Shown: positions 33,316-42,164 of the stretch, piece by piece
Layout: each line of letters starts with the position of its first letter
How positions within the stretch are numbered: position 1 is the first letter of the stretch
Assembly (NCBI GenBank): GCA_964542665.1
Contig: CAZIUF010000002.1
Span: 1-64,000 of the forward strand
Reading direction: 5' to 3'
DNA length: 64,000 nucleotides
Source: JAGOLU01 sp964542665
GTDB lineage: Bacteria; Patescibacteriota; Microgenomatia; UBA1406; GWC2-37-13
Notes under the pieces: model-generated
The model's database searches: none
What the model was told of the DNA's origin: nothing
The model's input: the letters and a program-made list of their open reading frames with translations, nothing else
Program-made: the position numbers and the translations under genes

Positions 33316-34107
33316 TCAACGCCTGATGAGACGCTTGAGTTGATGAAGATGAAATGCAACCTTTTGAGCGCCCTTTGCAAACTTTTTGGTGAAATATAGT
33401 TGGTGACGATATGCTATCGAGTTGATCTCATCGGTATGAAAATGTGTGGTCGTTGTCCCACCATGATGATGCTCGACACAGACGGTTGGGTCAAACACAC
33501 TCGGCCATCCGCGCAACTGTGCACGATATCCAAGATCCACATCTTCCCAATAAAATGGAGTATAGGCGAGATCAAATCCTTGGAGTTGTTTCCACATACT
33601 TTTTCGGAATATACTTGAGCCACCTTCAGCCCAAGCCGTTGTCATGACATCGTGACCTTCTTCAAAAGACAGTGCTTTATGATGGAATAGACCCGACTTG
33701 AAATAAATTGCATTTCGACCAACAAGTGCACCATTTCGCTCGCGTTGAGCGTAACCTACCGCAAAGGTTTGAGGGTGTGTCTCAAGGTATTGCATGGATT
33801 TTTCCCACTTTCTGTCATAGAGCGTCACATCGGTATTAAGAAGAAGCACATACTCACCAGTTGCTATAGCAACTCCATCATTGACGCTTTGTGAAAAACC
33901 CATGTTCTTCGTATGTTCAATAAGACGATATTTGGATGTCGGCCAGGAGTGCTTTGCAAATAGATCCGTTAACTCTCTTTGTATCTGTGTTTGAGGATCG
34001 TCGTTCACAATGATGATCTCTTGATCAATCAAGAAGCGTAAATTTGTCGCAAGGTTTGCGAGAAAGACCTCCTTTTGTTTATATACAGGGATGATTACCG
34101 AGATCAT
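33316..34107 (-). CDS. GT2 family glycosyltransferase (rhamnosyltransferase-like)
   Basis: A 263-residue GT-A fold enzyme. MISVIIPVYKQ starts the fold, IIIVNDDP is the nucleotide-binding block, and LLNTDVTLYD holds the DxD-like pair. AEGGSSIFRKSMWKQLQGFD and FYWEDVDLGYRAQLRGW match the acceptor and catalytic ED motif of rhamnosyltransferase-like GT2 enzymes. The C-terminal HFHTDEINSIAYRHQLYF resembles the membrane-associated helices of this group. Its ATG overlaps the stop of the GT4 gene. With rmlA in the window, a dTDP-rhamnose donor is plausible but unproven. Confidence 0.9.
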   Translation of the reverse strand: MISVIIPVYKQKEVFLANLATNLRFLIDQEIIIVNDDPQTQIQRELTDLFAKHSWPTSKYRLIEHTKNMGFSQSVNDGVAIATGEYVLLLNTDVTLYDRKWEKSMQYLETHPQTFAVGYAQRERNGALVGRNAIYFKSGLFHHKALSFEEGHDVMTTAWAEGGSSIFRKSMWKQLQGFDLAYTPFYWEDVDLGYRAQLRGWPSVFDPTVCVEHHHGGTTTTHFHTDEINSIAYRHQLYFTKKFAKGAQKVAFHLHQLKRLIRR

Positions 34108-35180
34108 AAGGTATCTAAAGATTTATTGAAGGCAGCGCGCGAAAATTGATTTTCTAGAAGTCTAATTCCTTCACCTCTCATTTTCTCTTGCAACGCTGGG
34201 TCACGACCGAGCTTAACTAGTTTTTGGGACAACTCATCTCTATTGAGAAAGGTTTGTCCGGTGACCCCATCTTTGACTATTTCAGGTATGCCACCAGATG
34301 CATAACAAAGCGGTATACATCCATAGGATATCGCTTCAAGTGGAGTGATGCCGAGATGTTCAGTGCGTTCTGGGTGCGATGTTTCATTTATGCCCCAACC
34401 AGCAAAATGTAGATAGAAGTCGCCTGTACGATAAATATGATGCAGCTCTTCATAAGAAATATTTGGCTTAAATACGATATGTGGGTGCTCGACGGCAAGC
34501 TTTTTGAGCGAATCGTAATATTTTTTATCTTCTTGTTTCAATCCTCCAACGAGGATCAGCTTGCTTCCTGCATACTGAGGATAGGTATCAAGGAACTGGA
34601 CAAACCACGCAATCGCGACATCATGACGTTTAGAATGAAGATGGCGAAAAAAACGCCCAACCGAAATCAACGTGAGTGACGTTCCCATGACTGGTTTAGA
34701 AAGAGGGAGACTATCTTTGGGAATATCAATGATGGGGTATACGACATGTGCAGTGACTCCAAATCGCCTCAAGTTGCCTTGAGTAAACCGTGAATTCGCA
34801 ATCCATCGCCAACCACGAGTTTTGATGCGATTGACAAGGGACATGTTGTACAGGTGGCGGTTTGGCACCATTGCAAAACAAATGGTTTTTTTGGCGCTCG
34901 AGAAAAAGTAGGAGCCATCGGTTGCATATAGTAGAACATCAAATCCTTTTAGTACCGCAACCTTTTGCAACATTGAGTACGTTGATAGTTTTGGTATCCA
35001 CGTCGTAGGAATAGGTAGGTTGAGCCGGAGCTTACGCTCAAGGTCCTTTGAGATGTCTTTGTCCCAGCTGATCGTCAACTCATATCCTTTTGATATGTAA
35101 TATTGACATATCTGGATCATATGTCGCTCACCACCTCCGCAGGTGTCTAGATAGGGATTCCATAAAAGTATTTTTTTCAT
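34104..35180 (-). CDS. GT4 family glycosyltransferase
   Basis: A GT-B fold enzyme of 358 residues. The N-terminal MKKILLWNPYLDTCGGGERH has the Gly-rich loop of retaining GT4 transferases. The C-terminal donor-binding domain carries ILVGGLKQED, HIVFKPNISYEEL and the E-x7-E motif in EHLGITPLEAISYGCIP. No membrane segment is seen, so it acts on the cytoplasmic side, adding a sugar from an NDP donor to a lipid-linked glycan. It overlaps both neighbours by four bases (33316 and 35177 genes), forming a three-gene unit. Confidence 0.92.
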   Translation of the reverse strand: MKKILLWNPYLDTCGGGERHMIQICQYYISKGYELTISWDKDISKDLERKLRLNLPIPTTWIPKLSTYSMLQKVAVLKGFDVLLYATDGSYFFSSAKKTICFAMVPNRHLYNMSLVNRIKTRGWRWIANSRFTQGNLRRFGVTAHVVYPIIDIPKDSLPLSKPVMGTSLTLISVGRFFRHLHSKRHDVAIAWFVQFLDTYPQYAGSKLILVGGLKQEDKKYYDSLKKLAVEHPHIVFKPNISYEELHHIYRTGDFYLHFAGWGINETSHPERTEHLGITPLEAISYGCIPLCYASGGIPEIVKDGVTGQTFLNRDELSQKLVKLGRDPALQEKMRGEGIRLLENQFSRAAFNKSLDTL

Positions 35181-35953
35181 TTGTTCGTTGTGGTATTGGT
35201 AATATGCTTTTTTTCATATACATAGAGCCAGGTGATAGTCTTCGAGTAGGCTTGATATATAGATTCTAGCCACCCAAATACGCCGTCACGAAAGCCTCGT
35301 TTTATGACGAGTCTTCTGAGGAGCTCGCCACAATATTTGCGGAAAAAAGTAAAGATATTCACTTTGCGGCCAGCTGAGCATAAAAGCTCTGACTCAATAT
35401 CTTCAAATATGATGGTCTTTCTAACCATGCCAGAAACGTCAGTGTGAAAATAGTGGATGAGAGGTGATGATAGACTGGCGCATGTTCCACTTATCTCAGG
35501 GGTAGAATGTATGCGTGCTGGCCAACTGCGTAAAGCATCCTTTTTTATGAGTCTGACTTGGTGGTCGGGCCACCAGCCACCATGCTTGAGCCAAGTTGTT
35601 TCGGCAAACATATTCTTACGAGGTATCCTGAAGTGTGTCGGAGGTTTACTTGTGGTTTTAGCCAGGGCATCCTTTACTTCTACCGCTAACGAGGTTGTGA
35701 TCCGCTCATCAGTATCAAGGAAGAAAACCCAATCTGTAGAAGCTAGGTTGGCGCCGAACATACGCGCAGGCTCAACATATCTCGAAGGTGGAAAAGCGTG
35801 GACTTCTGCACCCAGTCGATGTGCTATTTCTGTGGTTTGATCATGACTCTCCATATCCACCACAATGACCTGCTCGGCGAGCAAGCGAGCAGAAGCAATG
35901 CAATCAGCTATATGATCCTCATTGTTGAACGAGTTGATGATGACGGTGATCAT
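35177..35953 (-). CDS. GT2 family glycosyltransferase (WaaE/KdtX-like)
   Basis: GT-A fold transferase, 258 residues from ATG 35953 (MITVIINSFNNED). EQVIVVDMESHD is the nucleotide block and VFFLDTDERIT holds the DxD. The block WWPDHQVRLIKKDA, followed by a His-rich LIHYFHTDV, is typical of LPS core glucosyltransferase WaaE-like proteins. The C-terminus (VFGWLESIYQAYSKTITWLYVYEKK) looks membrane-associated. A TATAAT ends nine bases before this ATG, which supports the shorter start over the ORF start at 35974. It is similar in motifs to the gene at 55130. Confidence 0.9.
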   Translation of the reverse strand: MITVIINSFNNEDHIADCIASARLLAEQVIVVDMESHDQTTEIAHRLGAEVHAFPPSRYVEPARMFGANLASTDWVFFLDTDERITTSLAVEVKDALAKTTSKPPTHFRIPRKNMFAETTWLKHGGWWPDHQVRLIKKDALRSWPARIHSTPEISGTCASLSSPLIHYFHTDVSGMVRKTIIFEDIESELLCSAGRKVNIFTFFRKYCGELLRRLVIKRGFRDGVFGWLESIYQAYSKTITWLYVYEKKHITNTTTNK

Positions 35954-35962
35954 GCGAGGTAG

Positions 35963-35968
35963 ATTATA
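35963..35968 (-). promoter_or_regulatory. -10 box for the 35177-33316 GT operon
   Basis: A perfect TATAAT on the minus strand ending nine bases before the ATG at 35953. It shares a short divergent region with the promoter of the gene at 36022. Confidence 0.55.
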
Positions 35969-36005
35969 ACTCAAACAATTCGCTATATGATATTGTGCGA
36001 CTAGT

Positions 36006-36014
36006 TGGTATCAT
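36006..36014 (+). promoter_or_regulatory. Extended -10 promoter for the gene at 36022
   Basis: TG-G-TATCAT ends seven bases before the ATG at 36022. The overlapping TATGAT at 36014-36019 is too close to the start codon to be used. Confidence 0.45.
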
Positions 36015-36021
36015 ATGATTT

Positions 36022-37644
36022 ATGCTCGATATTAAGCTTAGAAACTACCAAATCGGAGTTATATTGTTTGGAATAACTGTACTCGCCTTGGTTTTGAGAC
36101 TACTCGGATATGAACATATTACCTTTGGATATGATCAGGCTCGAGATGCGCTTGAGGCAATGAGCATATTCACCACAGATCATATAAAGATCATCGGTCC
36201 TCAGACTGATATTCCAGGGCTTTTCCACGGTCCATTGTATTGGTACTTGCTTGCTCCGTTCTATTACTTCGGTGGAGGGAATCCTTATGTTGCGAAAATG
36301 TTGTTGGTACTCACGAGTCTTGTATGTATCCCGACCTTGTATTTTGTCTCCTATAAAATCTGGGGAAACAAATTGATCTCCTTACTCGCGGCGGCAATAT
36401 TAGCTGTATCGCTGGAATCAGTGCAATATGCCCGGTGGATGTCAAACCCATCCCCTGCACTGCTTACTACACTGCTGAGCTGGTATGCATTTTATCTGAT
36501 GTACAAAAAAGATTGGCGAGGCATAGTGCTTTTCTTGCTCAGTTGGCCTTTCTCGGTCCAATTTCAGTTTTTTTTGGTATATCAACTATTTATATTTGTC
36601 CCGTTGGTTGTATGGAGATTCTCAATACCACATCTGATACGAGATCATTTCAAGGGCCTTTTTGTCGCTGCAATAGTATGTTTAGTTATTTTATCTCCAT
36701 TTGTCATTGCGCAGGTTAAATTCGGTTTTCAGTCTGTAACTGCTTTGTCAGGCTTTTTGATTCACAAAGGAGGCGATTCAGCTTATTCTCGTAATCCAGT
36801 CGAGTTTGCCTTATTCCTAGCAAGAAACATTAAGATGAATATTCTCAATGTCAATGATGCTGTTGCCGTGGGGATATTGACATTGATAACTTTTGGTTAT
36901 TTTATAACTCACCAAAACAATAAGAAAAAGTACTTATTTTGTCTTGTCTGGTTTGTGTCCCCGGCAATCATCTTCGCATTTGGGCATCATCACTCGTACT
37001 TCCTCACCATCGGAAACTTATACGCACTGATTATGTTGGTCAGTGTTTTGTTGGTTTCATTACTTTCTAAACCTCTTATTGGATGGAGAGCAATAGGTGC
37101 AATATTGGTCGTTGTGATACTTGGGGCAAACATCTACAGAATATACGATGTCAAAGATAAGCAAGAATTTTTATTTACTGTTCAAGACGATAATGATTTG
37201 GATAGTCAGCTAAAAATCATTGACTGGACATACAATCAATCAGGTGGACAATTGTTTGCAATCAACACCGCAACGAATCCGCTTTTCATAAACACGACGT
37301 GGTCATATCTGTATGATCAGTTTGGACGAAAAGCTGGTAAGAAAATGCCTGCATGGAAGGGTGTTAATCAAGAAGGAAGGTTTGGTGGTGAGATTAAATA
37401 CTCAAAACTGAATCCACAGGCAGGCAAGTTTCTCTATCTTATCTTTGAGCCTAGTGGAGGAGTGCCCGATGAGTACTATAGAAACTATGCTCTTTTTGAA
37501 GATAAGAGATCAAAGTTTATTTGTGAGAAACAGTTTGGTACGTATAAGGTCCAAAAGAGACAATTCACAAATGAGGCCGGATTTGATTTTAACGAACTAA
37601 TACAATTCATTCAGAACGACGAAAAGGCATACAAAAAGTCCTAA
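36022..37644 (+). CDS. GT-C-type membrane glycosyltransferase (YDQARD family)
   Basis: A 540-residue protein with about ten membrane segments and a soluble C-terminal domain (about 385-540), the architecture of PMT/ArnT-like GT-C transferases that use polyprenyl-phosphate sugars. The first external loop carries the acidic motif GYDQARDALEAM and the block IIGPQTDIPGLFHGPLYWY. The convergent neighbour at 37653 has the same blocks, so the two are paralogues. It appears to have its own promoter with almost no leader. Donor, acceptor and linkage cannot be inferred. Confidence 0.82.
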   Translation: MLDIKLRNYQIGVILFGITVLALVLRLLGYEHITFGYDQARDALEAMSIFTTDHIKIIGPQTDIPGLFHGPLYWYLLAPFYYFGGGNPYVAKMLLVLTSLVCIPTLYFVSYKIWGNKLISLLAAAILAVSLESVQYARWMSNPSPALLTTLLSWYAFYLMYKKDWRGIVLFLLSWPFSVQFQFFLVYQLFIFVPLVVWRFSIPHLIRDHFKGLFVAAIVCLVILSPFVIAQVKFGFQSVTALSGFLIHKGGDSAYSRNPVEFALFLARNIKMNILNVNDAVAVGILTLITFGYFITHQNNKKKYLFCLVWFVSPAIIFAFGHHHSYFLTIGNLYALIMLVSVLLVSLLSKPLIGWRAIGAILVVVILGANIYRIYDVKDKQEFLFTVQDDNDLDSQLKIIDWTYNQSGGQLFAINTATNPLFINTTWSYLYDQFGRKAGKKMPAWKGVNQEGRFGGEIKYSKLNPQAGKFLYLIFEPSGGVPDEYYRNYALFEDKRSKFICEKQFGTYKVQKRQFTNEAGFDFNELIQFIQNDEKAYKKS

Positions 37645-37652
37645 CTGGTCTA

Positions 37653-39179
37653 CTAATCTAGATAATACTTTGATATCTCGATACCATTTATCATCTTCTT
37701 TTCCTCAGCTTTAGTTGTAGCCTTTGCCGGAATGTTCTCTTCTTTCCATTTGACCGTTCTAAACTCAAAACCCTTTTGATCGGGCTCAAGTATGTACCAA
37801 CAGTATCCTCGTTGAAACGAGTCACGTGGCGTTTCTATCGTTTTGTTTAGATAATGATAGAGCCAAAGATAATCATAGGTATACGGTATGACTGGAGCAA
37901 CATATACTTTGGCGCAGAATGGTCTACCAGGTTTTTCTTGGTCGACTACATATTGCATAACTCTTTCTTGGATTGCCAGACCATTTAGTTCATAGCGCTT
38001 GTTCCATGACGGTATTATCCTGAGCACACTCGTGAGTGTAAAGCCGACCATGAGCAGAGCCATCGCCATGCCAATATATCTTCTTGGGACAAGATAAAGT
38101 AAGATTGAGAGTGCCAACAAACCAATGACCAGAAAGCCATACTGAATACCTTCGTAATAGTAGTTCCAAAAGGTATCTTTATAACCCAAAGAAAGTAGAA
38201 ATAATCCAACATGGGTGACGATAAGCGCGCTGAGCAAGACGTATTTTTTACCCACACTTTTTCGTATTGCAGGATTTATAAAGTAGAGGATAAACGCAGT
38301 AATTGTCAGCAAAATAAAGATGAGTAGTACTGGAGAATTCAAGAAAGCTTCAGAAAAGTAATTATGAAAGTTTGCAACTCGCTCATTCAGCACATCTGCA
38401 TATGGCTTCGGAGTGTAATACTTTGGTTTTGTAAAAAACCCCAACAGCACTTTTGTCTGGATAAAATGATTCTTTATCTCAAATAGTATCCGAGGTATAA
38501 AGGGGAAGACGACCGATGCGAAATAGACAACAAAAGAAAGTTTAGTATTCAAAAGTCGTCTAAGTGGCGTAAGAATACAAATGAAAATGGTAACGGGGAG
38601 CAAAAATAATCCAAAAGCAAGCTCAAACTCCGCAACAAAACCGGCTGAAAGGCCAAAGATCGCGAGAGCAATCAACCGATTTCGACCTTTTGGTTGATTC
38701 AAAATGAGATATGAAAGTGAAAGAATATATGTGAGATATGAGGGCATAGCCATGATGTTATTCCCCACGAAAGTGCTTGTCCGGATGAAGTACGATCCAG
38801 TACTCACAATCATGCCAAAAATAAGCGAAGAAGGACTACCCAGCAGTCGACGGACGATAATCATCCCAACGATCAAAGATATCAGCTGAACCAGAAATAC
38901 AGCAACATACACCGTAATGGGGTTGTGACTGATTAAAAAGGTAAATGCCGTGAAGTAATACCACCATACTCCATGGAAAAGACCGCCAATCCCCGTAGTT
39001 GGGCCGATAAAGGTCAACTGATGATCAGTCACCATCCGTGCTCCAGCGAGAAAATCACGTGCTTGGTCATAGGTATATGCCACCTCACGATAGTAAATCG
39101 AGGGTAACCTCAACGAAGCAAATATCAGAACTATCAAAAAAAGTGCTCCCCACCAGAGATATGTTGAGTACTTTATCAT
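37653..39179 (-). CDS. GT-C-type membrane glycosyltransferase (YDQARD family)
   Basis: Polytopic protein of 508 residues from ATG 39179 (MIKYSTYLWW), the start favoured by an extended -10 box seven bases upstream; the ORF reaches 39203. The first external loop reads TYDQARDFLAGARMV, followed by IGPTTGIGGLFHGVWWYY, clearly homologous to the gene at 36022. About eleven membrane segments precede a C-terminal soluble part of about 100 residues with WYILEPDQKGFEF. It converges with the 36022 gene, stops eight bases apart. Confidence 0.82.
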   Translation of the reverse strand: MIKYSTYLWWGALFLIVLIFASLRLPSIYYREVAYTYDQARDFLAGARMVTDHQLTFIGPTTGIGGLFHGVWWYYFTAFTFLISHNPITVYVAVFLVQLISLIVGMIIVRRLLGSPSSLIFGMIVSTGSYFIRTSTFVGNNIMAMPSYLTYILSLSYLILNQPKGRNRLIALAIFGLSAGFVAEFELAFGLFLLPVTIFICILTPLRRLLNTKLSFVVYFASVVFPFIPRILFEIKNHFIQTKVLLGFFTKPKYYTPKPYADVLNERVANFHNYFSEAFLNSPVLLIFILLTITAFILYFINPAIRKSVGKKYVLLSALIVTHVGLFLLSLGYKDTFWNYYYEGIQYGFLVIGLLALSILLYLVPRRYIGMAMALLMVGFTLTSVLRIIPSWNKRYELNGLAIQERVMQYVVDQEKPGRPFCAKVYVAPVIPYTYDYLWLYHYLNKTIETPRDSFQRGYCWYILEPDQKGFEFRTVKWKEENIPAKATTKAEEKKMINGIEISKYYLD

Positions 39180-39186
39180 TGGATAG

Positions 39187-39195
39187 AGTATACCA
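39187..39195 (-). promoter_or_regulatory. Extended -10 promoter for the gene at 37653
   Basis: TG-G-TATACT on the minus strand, ending seven bases before the ATG at 39179. Confidence 0.55.
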
Positions 39196-39243
39196 AAGAC
39201 CATTTTGAGTTACAGTCAGGCATTATTTATGACCTGAGTCTAT

Positions 39244-39273
39244 TTGTGCGAAATAGGCGATAAGCGGTATACT
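39244..39273 (+). promoter_or_regulatory. Candidate promoter for the 39294-45936 operon
   Basis: TTGTGC (39244-39249), 18-base spacer, TATACT (39268-39273), 20 bases before the ATG at 39294. A hairpin-forming TCAGG/CCTGA pair lies just upstream. Confidence 0.45.
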
Positions 39274-39293
39274 AGTGAAGCAACATAGATCAT

Positions 39294-40514
39294 ATGACAA
39301 CATTTCTCACACGCAAGTACTCGCTACTGATTGTCTTGTTTGCCATAGCCACTCTTGCCTGTGCAGCATGGACATGGGTGATGATCGATCCAAACTTCAC
39401 GCTTTATGATCATGCTGACTGGGCAGTCTTTCGCGAAAGCATGATCGGTATTGGTCTTTTTAACAGGCCCGTATCATCGCAGCTGTATTTGACTTGCATC
39501 GGACTTTTGACGGTTCTGCACTTGTTGATTGTCAGAAATGTGCCCGCACTTTCCCTAAAAAAAGTGATGATATTTACGATCATCATCGGGACAATTGCCG
39601 GTATATGTTCGTACCCCGCGCTTTCTCGAGACGTATTCAACTATATCTTTGATGCAAAAATATTTACTTTTTATGGAAAGAACCCTTATCTATTGAGGGC
39701 GATGGACTTCCCCATTGACGAGAACTTGCGGTTCATGCATTGGATACACAGAACATATCCGTACGGACCAGTATATTTGCTGGTGAGTTTTGTCCCGTCA
39801 TTTTTAAGTGTAGGGAAATTCTCACTCGCATTCTTCTTGTTCAAGAGTATGCATGTCGGTCTGTATGCACTATCAGTGTGGTGTATCTATAAGATCAAAC
39901 CCGCTGCCGCGATCTTCTTCGCTACAGCACCTTTGGTGCTCATTGAGGGGCTTATGAGCACGCACAATGACTTCGTAGCAGTCGCTCTTGGGATCATCGG
40001 CATGTACTGCATCCATCGTGGACATCTGTGGCGTGCACTCATACTTATGATCGCATCGGGACTCATAAAATATTTCACCTTACCTCTCGTCATCATCCCC
40101 TCTGGATTGCTCATTGCAAAGTATATTTTAACCTTGCAACACCCATCAAACACAAAACTAAAAATATTTGCAAAGATACTTTCACAAAAAAGCCTTGTCT
40201 ATTATGCGCTTTTTGGGATAGTAGGACTCATCATGTATGTCATCCACTCTGGTGAGTTGCACTCGTGGTATATCCTCAATCTATTTGTATTCACTCCGTT
40301 TCTCTATGAATTGTTGAAACTTTGGCACATATTTTTCACTAGCTTGTTACTGAGTTATTATCCATACGTAGTTGGTGGTGAGTGGGGACAGGGTGGTGAT
40401 GTGGGTACGAAGAAACAAATCATGTGGTGGGGATTAGGCATCAACTTACTTGTGTTTATAGGGTATAAGCTTTATCATGCCAGTCATACATATGCACAAT
40501 CTCGTAAAAAATAA
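39294..40514 (+). CDS. GT87/MptB-like membrane mannosyltransferase homologue
   Basis: A 406-residue polytopic protein, roughly ten membrane segments and no large C-terminal domain. The loop with SYPALSRDVFNYIFDAKIF, then FYGKNPYL and YPYGPVYLLVS, matches polyprenol-phosphate-mannose-dependent alpha-mannosyltransferases of the MptA/MptB and GT87 groups, where the SRDVFNY-type Asp is catalytic. It begins a plus-strand operon of four glycan genes; its end overlaps the next gene by up to 38 bases, or 23 if that gene starts at 40492. Confidence 0.82.
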   Translation: MTTFLTRKYSLLIVLFAIATLACAAWTWVMIDPNFTLYDHADWAVFRESMIGIGLFNRPVSSQLYLTCIGLLTVLHLLIVRNVPALSLKKVMIFTIIIGTIAGICSYPALSRDVFNYIFDAKIFTFYGKNPYLLRAMDFPIDENLRFMHWIHRTYPYGPVYLLVSFVPSFLSVGKFSLAFFLFKSMHVGLYALSVWCIYKIKPAAAIFFATAPLVLIEGLMSTHNDFVAVALGIIGMYCIHRGHLWRALILMIASGLIKYFTLPLVIIPSGLLIAKYILTLQHPSNTKLKIFAKILSQKSLVYYALFGIVGLIMYVIHSGELHSWYILNLFVFTPFLYELLKLWHIFFTSLLLSYYPYVVGGEWGQGGDVGTKKQIMWWGLGINLLVFIGYKLYHASHTYAQSRKK

Positions 40515-42141
40515 ACTCACCTATATTTTACTTTTCCTCGCTGCAACACTGTTCCTGATGAATTCTACATACATCTCATATCCAGACGAATTCATAAATA
40601 TTCTTGGAGGCCGGGCGATCGTACTAGGAAAGTTGCCCTACCGTGATTTTTTTGATCACCATATGCCATTTGCATGGTATCTGGCATCATCAATACTCCT
40701 ATTCACAAAACAAAACTACGTCCTATTTCGCATCGGATGGGGCCTGATTCAAGCTGTGGGGGTGGTACTTCTTGGCCTTCTGATAGCTCGAAAATATCCT
40801 AAGTTTACTCTCATTTACGCCTTGTGGGCAGTATTGTATGCGACGGCAGCAATGTATTTTTGGCTTCATCTCTTTCTTGGCGATTCTCTTGCTGTACTTT
40901 TCTTTTCTGGAGCATTCTGGTTGTTACTCCTAGAAACTTCATATCCTACTCACGCCAGATGGTTGCGAATCGGTGTCACCTGTTTGATTTCACTCATGAT
41001 TTTTTCGTCACTGTCGTACCTATATATTGGCTTGATAATGTACGCATGGGTTGGATTGCTTACTATCAATACGCGTTTACACGAAAATCTCAAAGCTAAA
41101 AACCGCATGAAAGAAGTGTTGATATTGATGTTCGCGATCATTGCTCCATACGCTCTCTACGCGCTTTACTTACTGATCACCGCAACAGCAAAAGATTTTT
41201 GGTTTGCAAACTTTACATATAATACAAAGCTCTATATCAATATAACGAACTATTCTGCTGCAGCCAGCTCTTTCAACCCACTCCGATTCGCCTTGACAGT
41301 CATTAACAACTTTTGGCAGTCATATCTGCCGCTCTTGAGTCAGCTAGCGTATGTGTCGTTTTACAGTCCGATCAGTCGACTCGTCGCACTTGGCACACTG
41401 ATGACCGCGCTGTACCTGTGCTATAGAAAGCCATTGTTTGGACTAATCTACTTAGCGTTACTATCTTTTTCTGCTCCACGCAGTAGTCAGCTCGTTGATA
41501 TGAAACAAACAGATTATCAAATGGGACTGTTTATCATCATGGGCACGATTAGCGCTGTATTTGTACTCTATCAACTGCTCTATGATTTGGACACTAAATC
41601 ATTTTTTGTAAAGTTTTGGCGAAGCATACTGTGCTTTCTCTTACTCATGTATTTTGCATTCTCGCTTGCATTTATGTTGCAAAATACGCTCAGCATACGC
41701 TATCAGCGATATATGGGCATGTTACCTCCAACGACCAATATCTCTGATATTGCAGATTTCGTCACCCGATGGATTGAACCCACAGATACCTATTGGATAG
41801 GGCCATACGAAGGGCACCATGCGTTTTATGTAAAAAGAGGGCAGACCGCTGGCAAGTATCCGTCACTCCTTCCTCAGTTTCGTGAGAATGACTTTTTGAG
41901 GAATGATTTTCTGCATGAGATGGAAAAAGCAAATCCAAGGATGATCATATTCCATCACGAGGCTTCTATTTTCCAAACCCCAGCAAATGAGTTTGGTGCA
42001 TTTTTCCTCGACTGGATGAAAGGGAAGTACGTGAACTGTGTAGAGGCAAAAATAGCATGTAAAAGTGAGGTGGGTGGGATCAATGTGCGTGAGGATGTTT
42101 ACCTCCGCTTAGATAGTAAAGATCTCTTCAAACAGATGTAA
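40477..42141 (+). CDS. GT-C-type membrane glycosyltransferase
   Basis: Polytopic protein of 554 residues. After TM1, the external loop YPDEFINILGGRAIVLG carries the Asp-Glu pair, followed by LPYRDFFDHHMPFAWYL, a layout shared with the gene at 45938 (VDEYNNW, then LYTDIFFNRMPLPAY). About twelve membrane segments are followed by a soluble C-terminal part (about 430-554). ATG 40492 (MHNLVKNK) is an equally good start. Likely a polyprenyl-phosphate-sugar transferase acting outside the membrane; specificity unknown. Confidence 0.8.
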   Translation: MPVIHMHNLVKNKLTYILLFLAATLFLMNSTYISYPDEFINILGGRAIVLGKLPYRDFFDHHMPFAWYLASSILLFTKQNYVLFRIGWGLIQAVGVVLLGLLIARKYPKFTLIYALWAVLYATAAMYFWLHLFLGDSLAVLFFSGAFWLLLLETSYPTHARWLRIGVTCLISLMIFSSLSYLYIGLIMYAWVGLLTINTRLHENLKAKNRMKEVLILMFAIIAPYALYALYLLITATAKDFWFANFTYNTKLYINITNYSAAASSFNPLRFALTVINNFWQSYLPLLSQLAYVSFYSPISRLVALGTLMTALYLCYRKPLFGLIYLALLSFSAPRSSQLVDMKQTDYQMGLFIIMGTISAVFVLYQLLYDLDTKSFFVKFWRSILCFLLLMYFAFSLAFMLQNTLSIRYQRYMGMLPPTTNISDIADFVTRWIEPTDTYWIGPYEGHHAFYVKRGQTAGKYPSLLPQFRENDFLRNDFLHEMEKANPRMIIFHHEASIFQTPANEFGAFFLDWMKGKYVNCVEAKIACKSEVGGINVREDVYLRLDSKDLFKQM

Positions 42142-42164
42142 CAGACGATATATCTGCAAACTAT

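Noticed and set aside
40477..40514. Frameshift joining the genes at 39294 and 40477 into one
   Set aside because: Each encodes a complete polytopic protein with its own first-loop acidic motif; the overlap is normal for this genome.
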